From: Hyphomicrobiales bacterium
Lineage (GTDB): Bacteria; Pseudomonadota; Alphaproteobacteria; Rhizobiales; Rhizobiaceae
Assembly (NCBI GenBank): GCA_900471515.1
Contig: UCFC01000003.1
Span: 97,632 to 161,631 of the forward strand
Reading direction: 5' to 3'
Length of the DNA stretch: 64,000 nt
Part shown: in pieces, positions 29,054 to 37,068 of the stretch
Layout of the letters: every line of letters begins with the position of its first letter
How positions within the stretch are numbered: the stretch's first letter is position 1
Position numbers and translations under genes: made by a program
Notes under the pieces: model-generated
What the model was told of the DNA's origin: nothing
Database searches by the model: none
Seen by the model: only the letters and a program-made list of their open reading frames with translations

Positions 29054-29296
29054 ATGTCGCACTTCTATTTCAAGACCATGGACAATGACGGCATGATCCC
29101 GGGGGATCTGCCCTTCGAATTTCCCGATCTCTTCGCCGCGGTGGAGGAGGCAAAACATGTGCTTGCCGAAATGGCGCTCGATGGTCTGCCGCAACGGCCG
29201 GGCGGAACCTTGGGCATCGAGGTGCAGAATGGCGATCGGTCCGCGATCGTGCGCCTGCGGCTGGAGCTGAAAGTGGACTACATCAATTCGTCCTGA
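29054..29296 (+). CDS. DUF6894-like small protein, 80 residues
   Basis: Matches the pattern of a common rhizobial small family: HFYFKTMDND at the start, an acidic P-D-L patch (FEFPDLFAAVEEAKHVLAEMA), and a C-terminal beta-hairpin with a conserved (V)RLRLELKVDY. No signal or membrane segment. It lies in a run of small genes but has no EcfG box that I can see. Function unknown. Confidence 0.78.
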   Translation: MSHFYFKTMDNDGMIPGDLPFEFPDLFAAVEEAKHVLAEMALDGLPQRPGGTLGIEVQNGDRSAIVRLRLELKVDYINSS

Positions 29297-29710
<414 letters not shown>

Positions 29711-29741
29711 TCCATCCTTTCATGGCCGTCATACAAGGAGG

Positions 29742-29778
29742 CGCCCTGCGATCATCGGCTTGATCGCAGGGCGTTTTT
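29742..29778 (+). terminator. Rho-independent terminator
   Basis: CGCCCTGCGATCA (29742-29754) and TGATCGCAGGGCG (29761-29773) form a 13-bp stem followed by TTTTT. Confidence 0.92.
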
Positions 29779-29818
29779 CGGTCACTGCTACTTCAAACCC
29801 GCTCAGAGATCGCCCTTC

Positions 29819-31312
29819 ATGCCCTCCTCAAATGCTTCCTTCGTGCGCTCTGCGCTGATCATGCTGGCGCTCGGCGTGCTGATCCTGGTGGCGATTGTCG
29901 GGGCCTCGCTCTGGCTTGTGCGGCAAAACAGCTTCTATTCCGATGAAGTGGCGCAGATCCGGCGCGTGCGCAGCGCAGCAGCCGACCTGTTGTCGACGCT
30001 GCAGGATGCCGAAACGGGCCAGCGCGGTTTCCTGCTGACGCTCGACCGGGCATATCTCGACCCCTACAACACGGCGATCCAGAACCTGCAGCAGAGGCGT
30101 CAAAGGCTGCGGGAGGCGACAGAGGATGTTTCCCGTTACAGCGAGAGCCTGACGCCTCTCGACAATGCGATCGATGCCAAGCTCAAGGAACTTTCGTCGA
30201 CCATTACGCTCGCCTCCGAGGGGCAGATGGCGGATGCCCTCTCGATCGTCCGCAGCGATACCGGCAACGCGGCGATGGCGGTGGCGCGCTCGACGCTGAT
30301 CGCCCTAATCGCCTCGACCGATGACCGGCTGCGCGTCATCGTTACCGAACAGCTGGAGGCGGCCGACAATCTGCAATGGGTCACTATCGGCGGCGCGCTT
30401 GCCATTGTCATCGTCATCGGCGGCGCCATCCTCATCATCGTTCAGCATGTACGAGAGCTCTCGCGGGCGCAGGCGGAACTCGAAGTCCTCAATGCCGGTC
30501 TTGAGGAGCGCGTCAGCGAGCGTACCGAGGACCTGATGCGGGCCAACCAGGAGATCCAGCGTTTCGCCTATATCGTGACGCACGATCTTCGCGCGCCGTT
30601 GGTCAATATCATGGGCTTCCTGAGCGAGCTGGAAACCAGCCTGAAGGCCGTGACCGCCTATGTTCTGGCAGATGGCAAGCCGCTCAATGACGATGAAATC
30701 AAGGAAGCAAGGCTTGCGGTAGAGGAGGACTTGCCGGAAGCGATGGGCTTCATCCGGTCTTCCACCCGCAAGATGGATGCGCTGATCAATGCCATCCTGA
30801 AGATTTCACGCGATGGCCGGCGCAAGCTTGTTCCCGAGCGGGTCGACCTCAAGGTGGTACTCGAGACGGCTGCGGCGAGCGTCCAGCACCAGATCGCGGC
30901 CTCCGAGGGCAAGGTGGAGATCGACGTGCGCGTGCCCGTGCTCGTGACGGACCGCTTCTCGCTCGATCAGATCTTTGGCAATCTCTTCGACAATGCCGTA
31001 AAATACCGATCGTTGAACCGCCCGCTCGATCTGCATGTGACGGCAGTGCCCGCCGGCAAGGGGCGCGTCCAGATCGATATCAAGGACAATGGCCGTGGTA
31101 TTGGCAAGACCGATCTGGAGCGCGTATTCGAGCTTTTCCGGCGTGCCGGCGAGCAGGACCAGCCGGGTGAAGGCATCGGGCTTGCCTATGTGCGTTCGTT
31201 AATACGAAATTTGGGAGGCGATGTTACGGTCAACTCGACCGAAGGCGTCGGCAGCACATTTTCGCTGGTGCTGCCTGCAGACCTCAGCACAATCATAAAG
31301 GCAGAGACATGA
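29819..31312 (+). CDS. CHASE3-domain sensor histidine kinase
   Basis: A 497-residue membrane kinase. TM1 (ALIMLALGVLILVAIVGASL), a periplasmic CHASE3 domain (about 40-190, with the DAETGQRGFLLT signature), TM2 (IGGALAIVIVIGGAILIIV), a coiled coil, then the phospho-acceptor FAYIVTHDLRAPLVNIMGF (His near 260) and an HATPase domain with N box FGNLFDNAVKY, G1 DNGRGIG and G2 GEGIGLAYV. The DLRAPL form of the H box is typical of phytochrome-like kinases. It overlaps the response regulator by four bases, so the two form a pair. Confidence 0.92.
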   Translation: MPSSNASFVRSALIMLALGVLILVAIVGASLWLVRQNSFYSDEVAQIRRVRSAAADLLSTLQDAETGQRGFLLTLDRAYLDPYNTAIQNLQQRRQRLREATEDVSRYSESLTPLDNAIDAKLKELSSTITLASEGQMADALSIVRSDTGNAAMAVARSTLIALIASTDDRLRVIVTEQLEAADNLQWVTIGGALAIVIVIGGAILIIVQHVRELSRAQAELEVLNAGLEERVSERTEDLMRANQEIQRFAYIVTHDLRAPLVNIMGFLSELETSLKAVTAYVLADGKPLNDDEIKEARLAVEEDLPEAMGFIRSSTRKMDALINAILKISRDGRRKLVPERVDLKVVLETAAASVQHQIAASEGKVEIDVRVPVLVTDRFSLDQIFGNLFDNAVKYRSLNRPLDLHVTAVPAGKGRVQIDIKDNGRGIGKTDLERVFELFRRAGEQDQPGEGIGLAYVRSLIRNLGGDVTVNSTEGVGSTFSLVLPADLSTIIKAET

Positions 31313-31749
31313 AAGCCACCGGCAAGGAAGTCACGATCGTCATGATCGAGGACGATGAGGGGCATGCCCGCCTCATCGAGAAGAATGTGCGCCGCGCCGG
31401 CGTCAATAACGAGATCGTCCCGTTCACCAACGGCACCAGCGCGCTCGATTACATTCTCGGCGCGGATCGCAGCGGTGAAGTCAGCCGCGACCGCTATCTA
31501 CTCGTGCTTCTGGATCTGAACCTACCGGATATGTCGGGCATCGATATCCTGGAAAAGATCAAGGGCAACGACCATACCAAGCGTCTGCCGGTCGTGATCC
31601 TGACGACGACCGATGACGAGCGCGAGATCCAGCGCTGCTACGATCTCGGCGCCAATGTCTACATCACCAAACCGGTCGATTACGACAATTTCGCTCACGC
31701 GATCCGTCAGCTCGGCCTGTTTTTCGCCGTTATCCAGATTCCGCAATAA
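31309..31749 (+). CDS. Single-domain response regulator (Rcp1/CheY type)
   Basis: A 146-residue receiver domain without an output domain. The acidic pair EDD (about 14-16), phospho-acceptor Asp in LLVLLDLNLPDMSG (about 69), Thr in ILTTTDD and Lys in YITKPVDYD are all present. The long loop before the Asp (GADRSGEVSRDRY) is typical of Rcp1-like regulators that pair with phytochrome-type kinases. Its ATG overlaps the kinase stop, so translation is coupled. Confidence 0.93.
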   Translation: MKATGKEVTIVMIEDDEGHARLIEKNVRRAGVNNEIVPFTNGTSALDYILGADRSGEVSRDRYLLVLLDLNLPDMSGIDILEKIKGNDHTKRLPVVILTTTDDEREIQRCYDLGANVYITKPVDYDNFAHAIRQLGLFFAVIQIPQ

Positions 31750-31761
31750 GGCGGCAAAGAG

Positions 31762-31792
31762 AAAGGCGAGCGGCCACGGCACGCTCGCCTTT
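31762..31792. terminator. Bidirectional terminator
   Basis: AAAGGCGAGCG (31762-31772) pairs with CGCTCGCCTTT (31782-31792), between the response regulator and the convergent 39-residue gene. Confidence 0.85.
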
Positions 31793-31808
31793 GACGTATT
31801 CTGACAGT

Positions 31809-31928
31809 TCAGGCGACGTTGATCAGCAACGGCAGGCCGATCATGACGCCGACGAGAACGGCGACGACAGTTGCGACACGCACGATGCGAATACGCCGCG
31901 TGCGCTCCCCACTCCAGTCATAGGTCAT
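31809..31928 (-). CDS. Small single-span membrane protein, 39 residues
   Basis: A 40-codon frame on the minus strand: ATG at 31928, GGAG seven bases upstream, TGA at 31809. The product has a polar, Arg-rich start (TYDWSGERTRRIRIVR) and one hydrophobic helix (VVAVLVGVMIGLPLLINV) ending almost at the C-terminus, giving a cytoplasm-in orientation by the positive-inside rule. It shares a terminator with the response regulator on the other strand. I do not recognise a family; it is short enough to be missed by standard gene finders. Confidence 0.65.
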   Translation of the reverse strand: MTYDWSGERTRRIRIVRVATVVAVLVGVMIGLPLLINVA

Positions 31929-32028
31929 TTTTCGTCTCCTCAGGGAAGGACGTAGAGCCCGGGGTTCCGGGTTCGCTATGTATGATCGCGTTTGCTTGTG
32001 TAAGACTGGACTAATTTACGAGGATCAT

Positions 32029-32574
32029 TCAGAAACGCAGCGACCAGCGGCGGCCGTCATGGGTCATGCGCACCATGCCGAGCGGCGGGACGTCGATGGT
32101 CCAGAAGGCGGCGGGCGGCGCCTTCAGCACATTCAGGATCGCTGCGCGAATGACGGCTGCATGGCTGATGGCAACGATGTGGCCACCAAGCGGCATTTCC
32201 TCGTTCATCCAGCCGGCAACGCGGCTTGCAAGCTCCTGCAGGCTCTCGCCCTCATGCGGGGCTGCTTCGGGATCGGACATCCAGAGGGCGAAATTTTCAG
32301 GTTCTTCCGCGTGAAGGCTCATGAGCGGCCTGCCCGCCCAGCGGCCGTAGTCGCAATCCCTGAGAGAGGGGGCAAGGATCGCGTCGAAGCCCAGAATCTC
32401 GGCGGTCTGGCGCGCGCGCAGAGCCGGGCTGACGAACACCGTGTCCGCTCGCCCCGGTGCCGGGAGGGCGGCTTGGCCCGGCGCGTTTTCCTCCAGCGGC
32501 TCGTCGGTTGGGAAGGAGGCGGTGCGGTTGGCTGCTGTCGCGCCGTGGCAGATCCATGTGAGGCGGGTGGTCAC
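32029..32574 (-). CDS. Histidine phosphatase family protein
   Basis: A 181-residue protein of the phosphoglycerate-mutase-like fold. The RHG motif is altered to WICHGATAANR (Cys-His in place of Arg-His), while the second catalytic His (AISHAAVIRA) and the Glu loop (PHEGESLQELASRV) remain. The GTG at 32574, with GGAGG nine bases upstream, is the best start. It is divergent from the cobalamin riboswitch and cbtBA, so a role in cobalamin metabolism such as alpha-ribazole phosphatase is possible but unproven; the changed Arg argues for care. Confidence 0.8.
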   Translation of the reverse strand: MTTRLTWICHGATAANRTASFPTDEPLEENAPGQAALPAPGRADTVFVSPALRARQTAEILGFDAILAPSLRDCDYGRWAGRPLMSLHAEEPENFALWMSDPEAAPHEGESLQELASRVAGWMNEEMPLGGHIVAISHAAVIRAAILNVLKAPPAAFWTIDVPPLGMVRMTHDGRRWSLRF

Positions 32575-32654
32575 GTTTCGCGCCCTCCGAAGATAGGGCG
32601 GGATGGCAGCCGCCCGCATATGAAGTTTCGTTGACAGTCTCTTTGAGCAGCAGA

Positions 32655-32790
32655 TATAACCGTGACGTTGCGGGTTTGGAAGCCGGTGAAAATCCGGCGC
32701 GGTCGCGCCACTGTGACCAGCGTGTCGAAATTCTTCGCGTTGGAAGTCAGACCCTACCGTACGCAAGATCTTCGACTGAACGCGTCATTC
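32655..32790 (+). promoter_or_regulatory. Cobalamin (B12) riboswitch
   Basis: The conserved B12-box region is clear: GAAGCCGGTGAAAATCCGGC around 32678-32698, then GCGGTCGCGCCACTGTGA ending at 32716, and a later GGAAGTCAGACCC (32742-32754). The order and spacing match the adenosylcobalamin aptamer. It ends just before the ribosome site of cbtB, so it should lower cbtBA expression when cobalamin is present, by masking that site or by premature termination. Exact 5' and 3' limits are estimated. Confidence 0.9.
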
Positions 32791-32802
32791 CAGGAGGAAT
32801 AC

Positions 32803-33012
32803 ATGTCTGACACCACTCTCGCGCCCGTCGCGTCACCCGCGCCAATTCCCGTAGGCCAGATCCTGCCCTGGGCGATCTTCGGCGGCCTGCTGATGCTGAT
32901 CGCCATCTATTTCGTCGGCACGGAAGAAGGGGCGATGGCGCTCTTCAACGGCATGTACGTGCACGAATTCGTGCATGACGGGCGCCACCTGCTCGGCTTC
33001 CCCTGCCACTAA
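32803..33012 (+). CDS. cbtB: CbtB, cobalt transport-associated subunit
   Basis: A 69-residue protein with one membrane helix (ILPWAIFGGLLMLIAIYFVG) and a His-rich end (VHEFVHDGRHLLGFPCH) that can bind metal, as in the CbtB family. CbtAB are found behind cobalamin riboswitches and are proposed cobalt importers. GGAGG is upstream of the ATG at 32803. The gap to cbtA is 13 bases. Confidence 0.93.
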   Translation: MSDTTLAPVASPAPIPVGQILPWAIFGGLLMLIAIYFVGTEEGAMALFNGMYVHEFVHDGRHLLGFPCH

Positions 33013-33025
33013 GGGAGTGTCTCAC

Positions 33026-33760
33026 ATGGTTGGAAATCTTCTGCTCCGCGGCATGGTCGCGGGCGTAATTGCTGGCATCCTGGTTTTTGCCTTCGCGCGC
33101 TTCTTCGGAGAGCCGCTTGTCGATGCGGCGATTGCCTTTGAGGAGGCGACGGCGCAGGCTGCCGGCGAGGCCGCCGAGCCGGAAATCGTCAGCCGCGGCA
33201 TGCAGGCGGGGCTTGGGCTCTTCACGGGCGTCATGGCTTACAGTGTTGCCGTCGGCGGCCTGTTCGCACTTGTCTTCGCCTTCGTGCATGGCCGCTTCAG
33301 CAGCCTTTCGGCGCGCGGCACGTCGGCCGCCATCGCCGCAGCCGCTTTCGTTGCCGTCGTCATCGTTCCCGCCATCAAATATCCGGCCAATCCGCCGGCT
33401 GTCGGCAATCCGGATACGATCGGCGTGCGCACCGAATTGTTTTTCCTGATGATCGTCGTTTCGATTGCTTCGCTGGTCGCCGCCATCGCGATTGCCCGCC
33501 GGCTGGCTGCGAATTTCGGCACCTGGAATGCGGCGATCATCGCCGGCGTCCTCTTCGTCGTCTTCATCGGCCTCGTGGAATATCTGCTGCCACCGATCAA
33601 CGAAGTGCCGGAGAATTTCTCGGCCATGGTGCTGTGGCGGTTCCGCACGACCTCGCTCGGCATGCATGTGATCCTCTGGTCGGTTCTCGGCCTTGCCTTC
33701 GGCGCCCTGGCGGAAAAGCGCCTCGGCTTGAAGAGCGGGCTGCGCCCGGCCTATCGATAG
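33026..33760 (+). CDS. cbtA: CbtA, cobalt transporter membrane subunit
   Basis: A 244-residue integral membrane protein with about five helices: VAGVIAGILVFAFARFFGEP at the start, GLFTGVMAYSVAVGGLFALVF, AAIAAAAFVAVVIVPAIKYP, FLMIVVSIASLVAAIAIA and VILWSVLGLAFGALAE. This, the KYPANPPAVGNPDTI loop and the CbtB partner identify CbtA. Regulated through the upstream riboswitch. Confidence 0.93.
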   Translation: MVGNLLLRGMVAGVIAGILVFAFARFFGEPLVDAAIAFEEATAQAAGEAAEPEIVSRGMQAGLGLFTGVMAYSVAVGGLFALVFAFVHGRFSSLSARGTSAAIAAAAFVAVVIVPAIKYPANPPAVGNPDTIGVRTELFFLMIVVSIASLVAAIAIARRLAANFGTWNAAIIAGVLFVVFIGLVEYLLPPINEVPENFSAMVLWRFRTTSLGMHVILWSVLGLAFGALAEKRLGLKSGLRPAYR

Positions 33761-33831
33761 AATGCGGAGCAGGGGCTTTTGAGCTCCTGCCTCTCCGGGC
33801 TCATGGCCGCTTCGTTTCGGATCGCCCTGTT

Positions 33832-34437
33832 GTGAAAAGATCATTGCTCAACATCTGGTTCGGGCTTGCCTTGCTTGTCGCAGGCAGCGCATCCGCACAT
33901 ATCCGCAGCGGCGAGGGCAGTCATGCCGGTCTGCCGGTGGCCGAAATCTCTCACGGCGAGATGGCGGTCATTGCCGATTATCGCGGACGCATCATGGATC
34001 TCGCCTCGCGGGCGGTCGATACGAACGAAGCTTTCCGGCGCGTGCTGAACTATGCGGAAATCCAGTATTCCTATTGCCTCTGGGGTCGAATGCCGGGGAG
34101 CGTGACGGATGAGGAAAGCCCGTTCAACGAATGCGCCCATGCTTATCTCGCGGCGACAAAGGCGGTGCTGCTGGCGATGCGGGATATGCCGCAAGAGGCA
34201 GCGGCGGCGGCAGAAATCATATCGGCCGTGGATGTCGACATGGTGCGGCGCGGGCTTTCGCTTGTGACCTGCCGCTTCAGCGGCGAAGGGTTCAACACGG
34301 CGGATATCGTGCGCCCGCACTGGGGCGAAATTCCATTGCACCCGGCGAGCATGGCTTCGCTCACAGGACTGGCGGCGATCCTTGCCGCAGGATACTTTGC
34401 TCTGAGGCGGGTTCTTCGCGTTCAATCTTCCGAATAG
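33832..34437 (+). CDS. Exported protein with C-terminal membrane anchor, unknown function
   Basis: Starts with GTG at 33832; 201 residues. A signal peptide (LLNIWFGLALLVAGSASA) is followed by a His-containing start (HIRSGEGSHAG...SHGEM), a helical domain with three Cys (SYCLWG, NECAH, VTCRF) and a C-terminal helix (ASLTGLAAILAAGYFAL) with a basic tail, so most of it is periplasmic. It lies 71 bases after cbtA with no clear terminator, so it is probably in the cobalamin-repressed operon. The His and Cys content would suit a metal-binding role; that is inference. Its 3' end overlaps the convergent gene by 16 bases. Confidence 0.65.
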   Translation: MKRSLLNIWFGLALLVAGSASAHIRSGEGSHAGLPVAEISHGEMAVIADYRGRIMDLASRAVDTNEAFRRVLNYAEIQYSYCLWGRMPGSVTDEESPFNECAHAYLAATKAVLLAMRDMPQEAAAAAEIISAVDVDMVRRGLSLVTCRFSGEGFNTADIVRPHWGEIPLHPASMASLTGLAAILAAGYFALRRVLRVQSSE

Positions 34438-35084
34438 CGCTGCTCGCGCCACGGATCGCCGTACATGTGGTAGCCGTTCTTTTCCCAGAAGCCGGCCCTG
34501 TCCGACGGCATCAGGTCGATGCGGCGCAGCCATTTGGCGCTTTTCCAGAAATAAAGGTGCGGCACGACAAGACGCATCGGCCCGCCGTGATCGCGGGTGA
34601 GCGGCAGGCCCTCCCACGCGGTGGCGAGGATCGCATCCTCGGCTGCGAAATCCGAAAGCGGCAGATTGGTGGTGTAGCCGTCATAGCTGGTCAGCATGAC
34701 GTAGCTCGCCTCCCCCTTGGGCATGGCGAGATCGAGCAGATCGCGGGTGGCAACGCCCTTCCATTTGTTGTCGTAGCGCGACCATGTCGTCACGCAATGG
34801 ATATCGCTGACCATGCTCTTCTGTTCCAGGGCCTGGAAGGCCGCCCAGTTGAGGTCGAGTTCCGTCTCGACGAGACCTCGCACCTCCAATTTCCAGCTGT
34901 CGATGGCAATGACCGGCTGCTGGCCGAGATCGAGCACCGGCCAATTCTTGACCAGATGCTGGCCCGGCGGCAGGCGCTCGGCTTCCGGGCGGCTGACGCG
35001 GCCGGTCAGGAATTTTCCCTCTGTTGCCCAGCGGCGCTTGGATGTCGTGAGCTTGCTGTCTTGCGGGATCTGTTCGTCGCTCAT
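34422..35084 (-). CDS. Molybdopterin-dependent oxidoreductase, sulfite-oxidase fold
   Basis: A 220-residue cytoplasmic protein of the short sulfite-oxidase-like type. Mo-cofactor residues appear as SDIHCVTTWSRYDNKWKG (Cys ligand near residue 100) and the C-terminal DHGGPMRLVVPHLYFWKSAKW. It has no signal or TAT motif, unlike MsrP, and lacks a dimerisation domain. ATG at 35084 has AAGGAG seven bases upstream. The electron partner and substrate are not deducible. Confidence 0.87.
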   Translation of the reverse strand: MSDEQIPQDSKLTTSKRRWATEGKFLTGRVSRPEAERLPPGQHLVKNWPVLDLGQQPVIAIDSWKLEVRGLVETELDLNWAAFQALEQKSMVSDIHCVTTWSRYDNKWKGVATRDLLDLAMPKGEASYVMLTSYDGYTTNLPLSDFAAEDAILATAWEGLPLTRDHGGPMRLVVPHLYFWKSAKWLRRIDLMPSDRAGFWEKNGYHMYGDPWREQRYSED

Positions 35085-35123
35085 GGCGGTCTCCTTGCGG
35101 TGCAGCAATCAGACATGCGTGCC

Positions 35124-35135
35124 TGACAAGTGTCA
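35124..35135. promoter_or_regulatory. Palindrome in the Mo-enzyme promoter region
   Basis: TGACA-AG-TGTCA; on the minus strand it overlaps a TTGACA that is 17 bases from TCTGAT. A weak promoter and operator candidate. Confidence 0.3.
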
Positions 35136-35235
35136 AGTTTCGGCGCCCCTTGGAAAACTCTGCCGTGCTCATTACACTTGAGCGGTCGGGTTATGCCTCC
35201 ACGGGGAGCGGAGGCGGAAAGGGAGGAGCGAGACC

Positions 35236-37068
35236 CTGTCTTCGCGCTATCGTGTCATTGCGGCGGTTTGCGCCGCACCCTTGCTTGTTTTCGCTTTCTT
35301 CTACTACGGGAGCGCGGTCGCGACACGCGCCTATATGGGGGAAGCGTCGGCGCAAGCGGGCACGGCGCTGCGGCTCGCTGTCTCGGCGCTCAGCGGCCAT
35401 CTCAGCCGCTACGAGGCCCTGCCGGCACTGATTGCCGATCACGACGATATCAAGGAGCTGGTGAGCCGGCCGGAGGATCGCTCGCTGCGTGACACCGCCA
35501 ATCTTTACCTCAAGGAAATCAACGGACTGCTGAAATCCTCCGACATTTATGTCGTGCGTCCGGACGGTGAGACGATCGCTGCCAGCAACTATGACGGTCC
35601 CGGCAGTTTCGTCGGTGAAAACTTCAGCTACCGCCCCTATTTCCAGGAGGCGATCGGCGGGCGGCAGGCACGCTTCTACGCGCTCGGCACGACGTCGCTG
35701 AAGCGCGGCTACTATTTCTCTTCGCCGATCCGGGTGGATGGGCAAATCCGCGGCGTCATCGTCTTCAAGGTCGATATCGATGTGATCGAATCCTCCTGGA
35801 GCGGCGGCGAGTACCGTATCTTCGTCTCCGATCCCGAGGGCATCATCTTCATGTCGGACAGTCCGGACTGGCTCTATGGGGCAATCCTGCCGCTGAGTTC
35901 GGATCGGGTAGCGCGTACCGAGGCGTCGCGGCGTTATGCCAATGCGAAGCTTGTCGAACTGCCGGTCGTCCGCCATCACTTCGAGGATCATGACCTGATG
36001 ACGCTGACCGGCGACCACGGGCAAAGCGAATATCTCGTGCTCTCTCACTATATGCCGGCCGAAGACTGGACGGTGAACGTGCTGATGGACACGGGCTCCA
36101 TCCGGGCGCAGGCGCGCACCGCGCTTGTCGTCGTCTTTCTCATTCTCTGCATCGCCGGCCTGACCTTTGCCATTCTTCGGCAGCGGCGCATGCGGCTTGC
36201 CGAACGCCTGCAGCTGCAGGCCGAGGCGCAGAACGAGCTGGAGCGGCGGGTCGAGGAACGCACCGCCGATCTTGCCCGCGTCAACAGCCGCATCGAGCAG
36301 GAGATTGCCGAGCGGCGCCTGACCGAGCAGCGGCTACGCCAGACCCAGGCCGATCTCATCCAGGCGGGCAAGCTTGCGGGTCTCGGTCAGATGTCGGCGG
36401 CGCTTTCACATGAGTTCAACCAGCCGCTTGCCGCCGCCAAGACCTACACGGACAGCGCCGCCGTGCTGCTGGAGCGCGGCCGAACGGCCGAAGCGCAGGA
36501 CAATATCCAGCGCATCGGCGGGCTGATCGATCGCATGGCGTCCATCAGCCGGCACCTGCGCAATTTCGCGCGCAAGCCCAATGAGAAGCTCGGTCCGGTG
36601 CCGCTGGACGAGGCGATCCGCGATACGCTGGAGATCATCGCCTGGCGGCTCAAGGCGGCTGACGCCGATCTCCGGCTGCATCTCGGGCCGCGGCCACCGG
36701 TGGTCAAGGCCGGTTCGGTGCGCCTGCAGCAGGTGCTGGTCAACGTGATCTCGAATGCAGCCGATGCCGTCGAGGGGCTGGAGGACCGCCGCATCGAGGT
36801 TTCGGCTTCCGAGGAGGCCGGCAGGGTCATCCTGAGCGTGCGCGATCATGGGCCGGGCGTGCCGGCGGCGATTGCCGAGCGCATCTTCGATCCCTTCTTC
36901 ACCACCAAAGGAGTGGGCAAGGGGCTCGGCCTCGGGCTTTCCATTTCCTATAACATCATCAAGGATTTCGGCGGCAGCCTGACCGTTTCCAACCATCCGG
37001 AGGGCGGGGCGGTGTTCCGTATCGAGCTTTCCGCGGCAGCTGGCATGATGCCGGAGGCGGCGGAATGA
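35236..37068 (+). CDS. dctB: DctB-type sensor histidine kinase
   Basis: A membrane kinase of about 600 residues. N-terminal helix (RVIAAVCAAPLLVFAFFYYG), tandem PAS-like periplasmic domain (about 50-290) of the DctB C4-dicarboxylate type, second helix (LVVVFLILCIAGLTFAIL), coiled coil, then H box LSHEFNQPLAAAKTYTDSA and HATPase motifs (VISNAADAV, DHGPGVP, GLGLGLSI). The start is unclear: CTG at 35236 (GGAGG nine bases upstream) keeps the first helix whole; TTG at 35281 would cut into it. It overlaps dctD by four bases. No dctA gene is present; a Tct transporter lies downstream. Confidence 0.85.
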   Translation: MSSRYRVIAAVCAAPLLVFAFFYYGSAVATRAYMGEASAQAGTALRLAVSALSGHLSRYEALPALIADHDDIKELVSRPEDRSLRDTANLYLKEINGLLKSSDIYVVRPDGETIAASNYDGPGSFVGENFSYRPYFQEAIGGRQARFYALGTTSLKRGYYFSSPIRVDGQIRGVIVFKVDIDVIESSWSGGEYRIFVSDPEGIIFMSDSPDWLYGAILPLSSDRVARTEASRRYANAKLVELPVVRHHFEDHDLMTLTGDHGQSEYLVLSHYMPAEDWTVNVLMDTGSIRAQARTALVVVFLILCIAGLTFAILRQRRMRLAERLQLQAEAQNELERRVEERTADLARVNSRIEQEIAERRLTEQRLRQTQADLIQAGKLAGLGQMSAALSHEFNQPLAAAKTYTDSAAVLLERGRTAEAQDNIQRIGGLIDRMASISRHLRNFARKPNEKLGPVPLDEAIRDTLEIIAWRLKAADADLRLHLGPRPPVVKAGSVRLQQVLVNVISNAADAVEGLEDRRIEVSASEEAGRVILSVRDHGPGVPAAIAERIFDPFFTTKGVGKGLGLGLSISYNIIKDFGGSLTVSNHPEGGAVFRIELSAAAGMMPEAAE

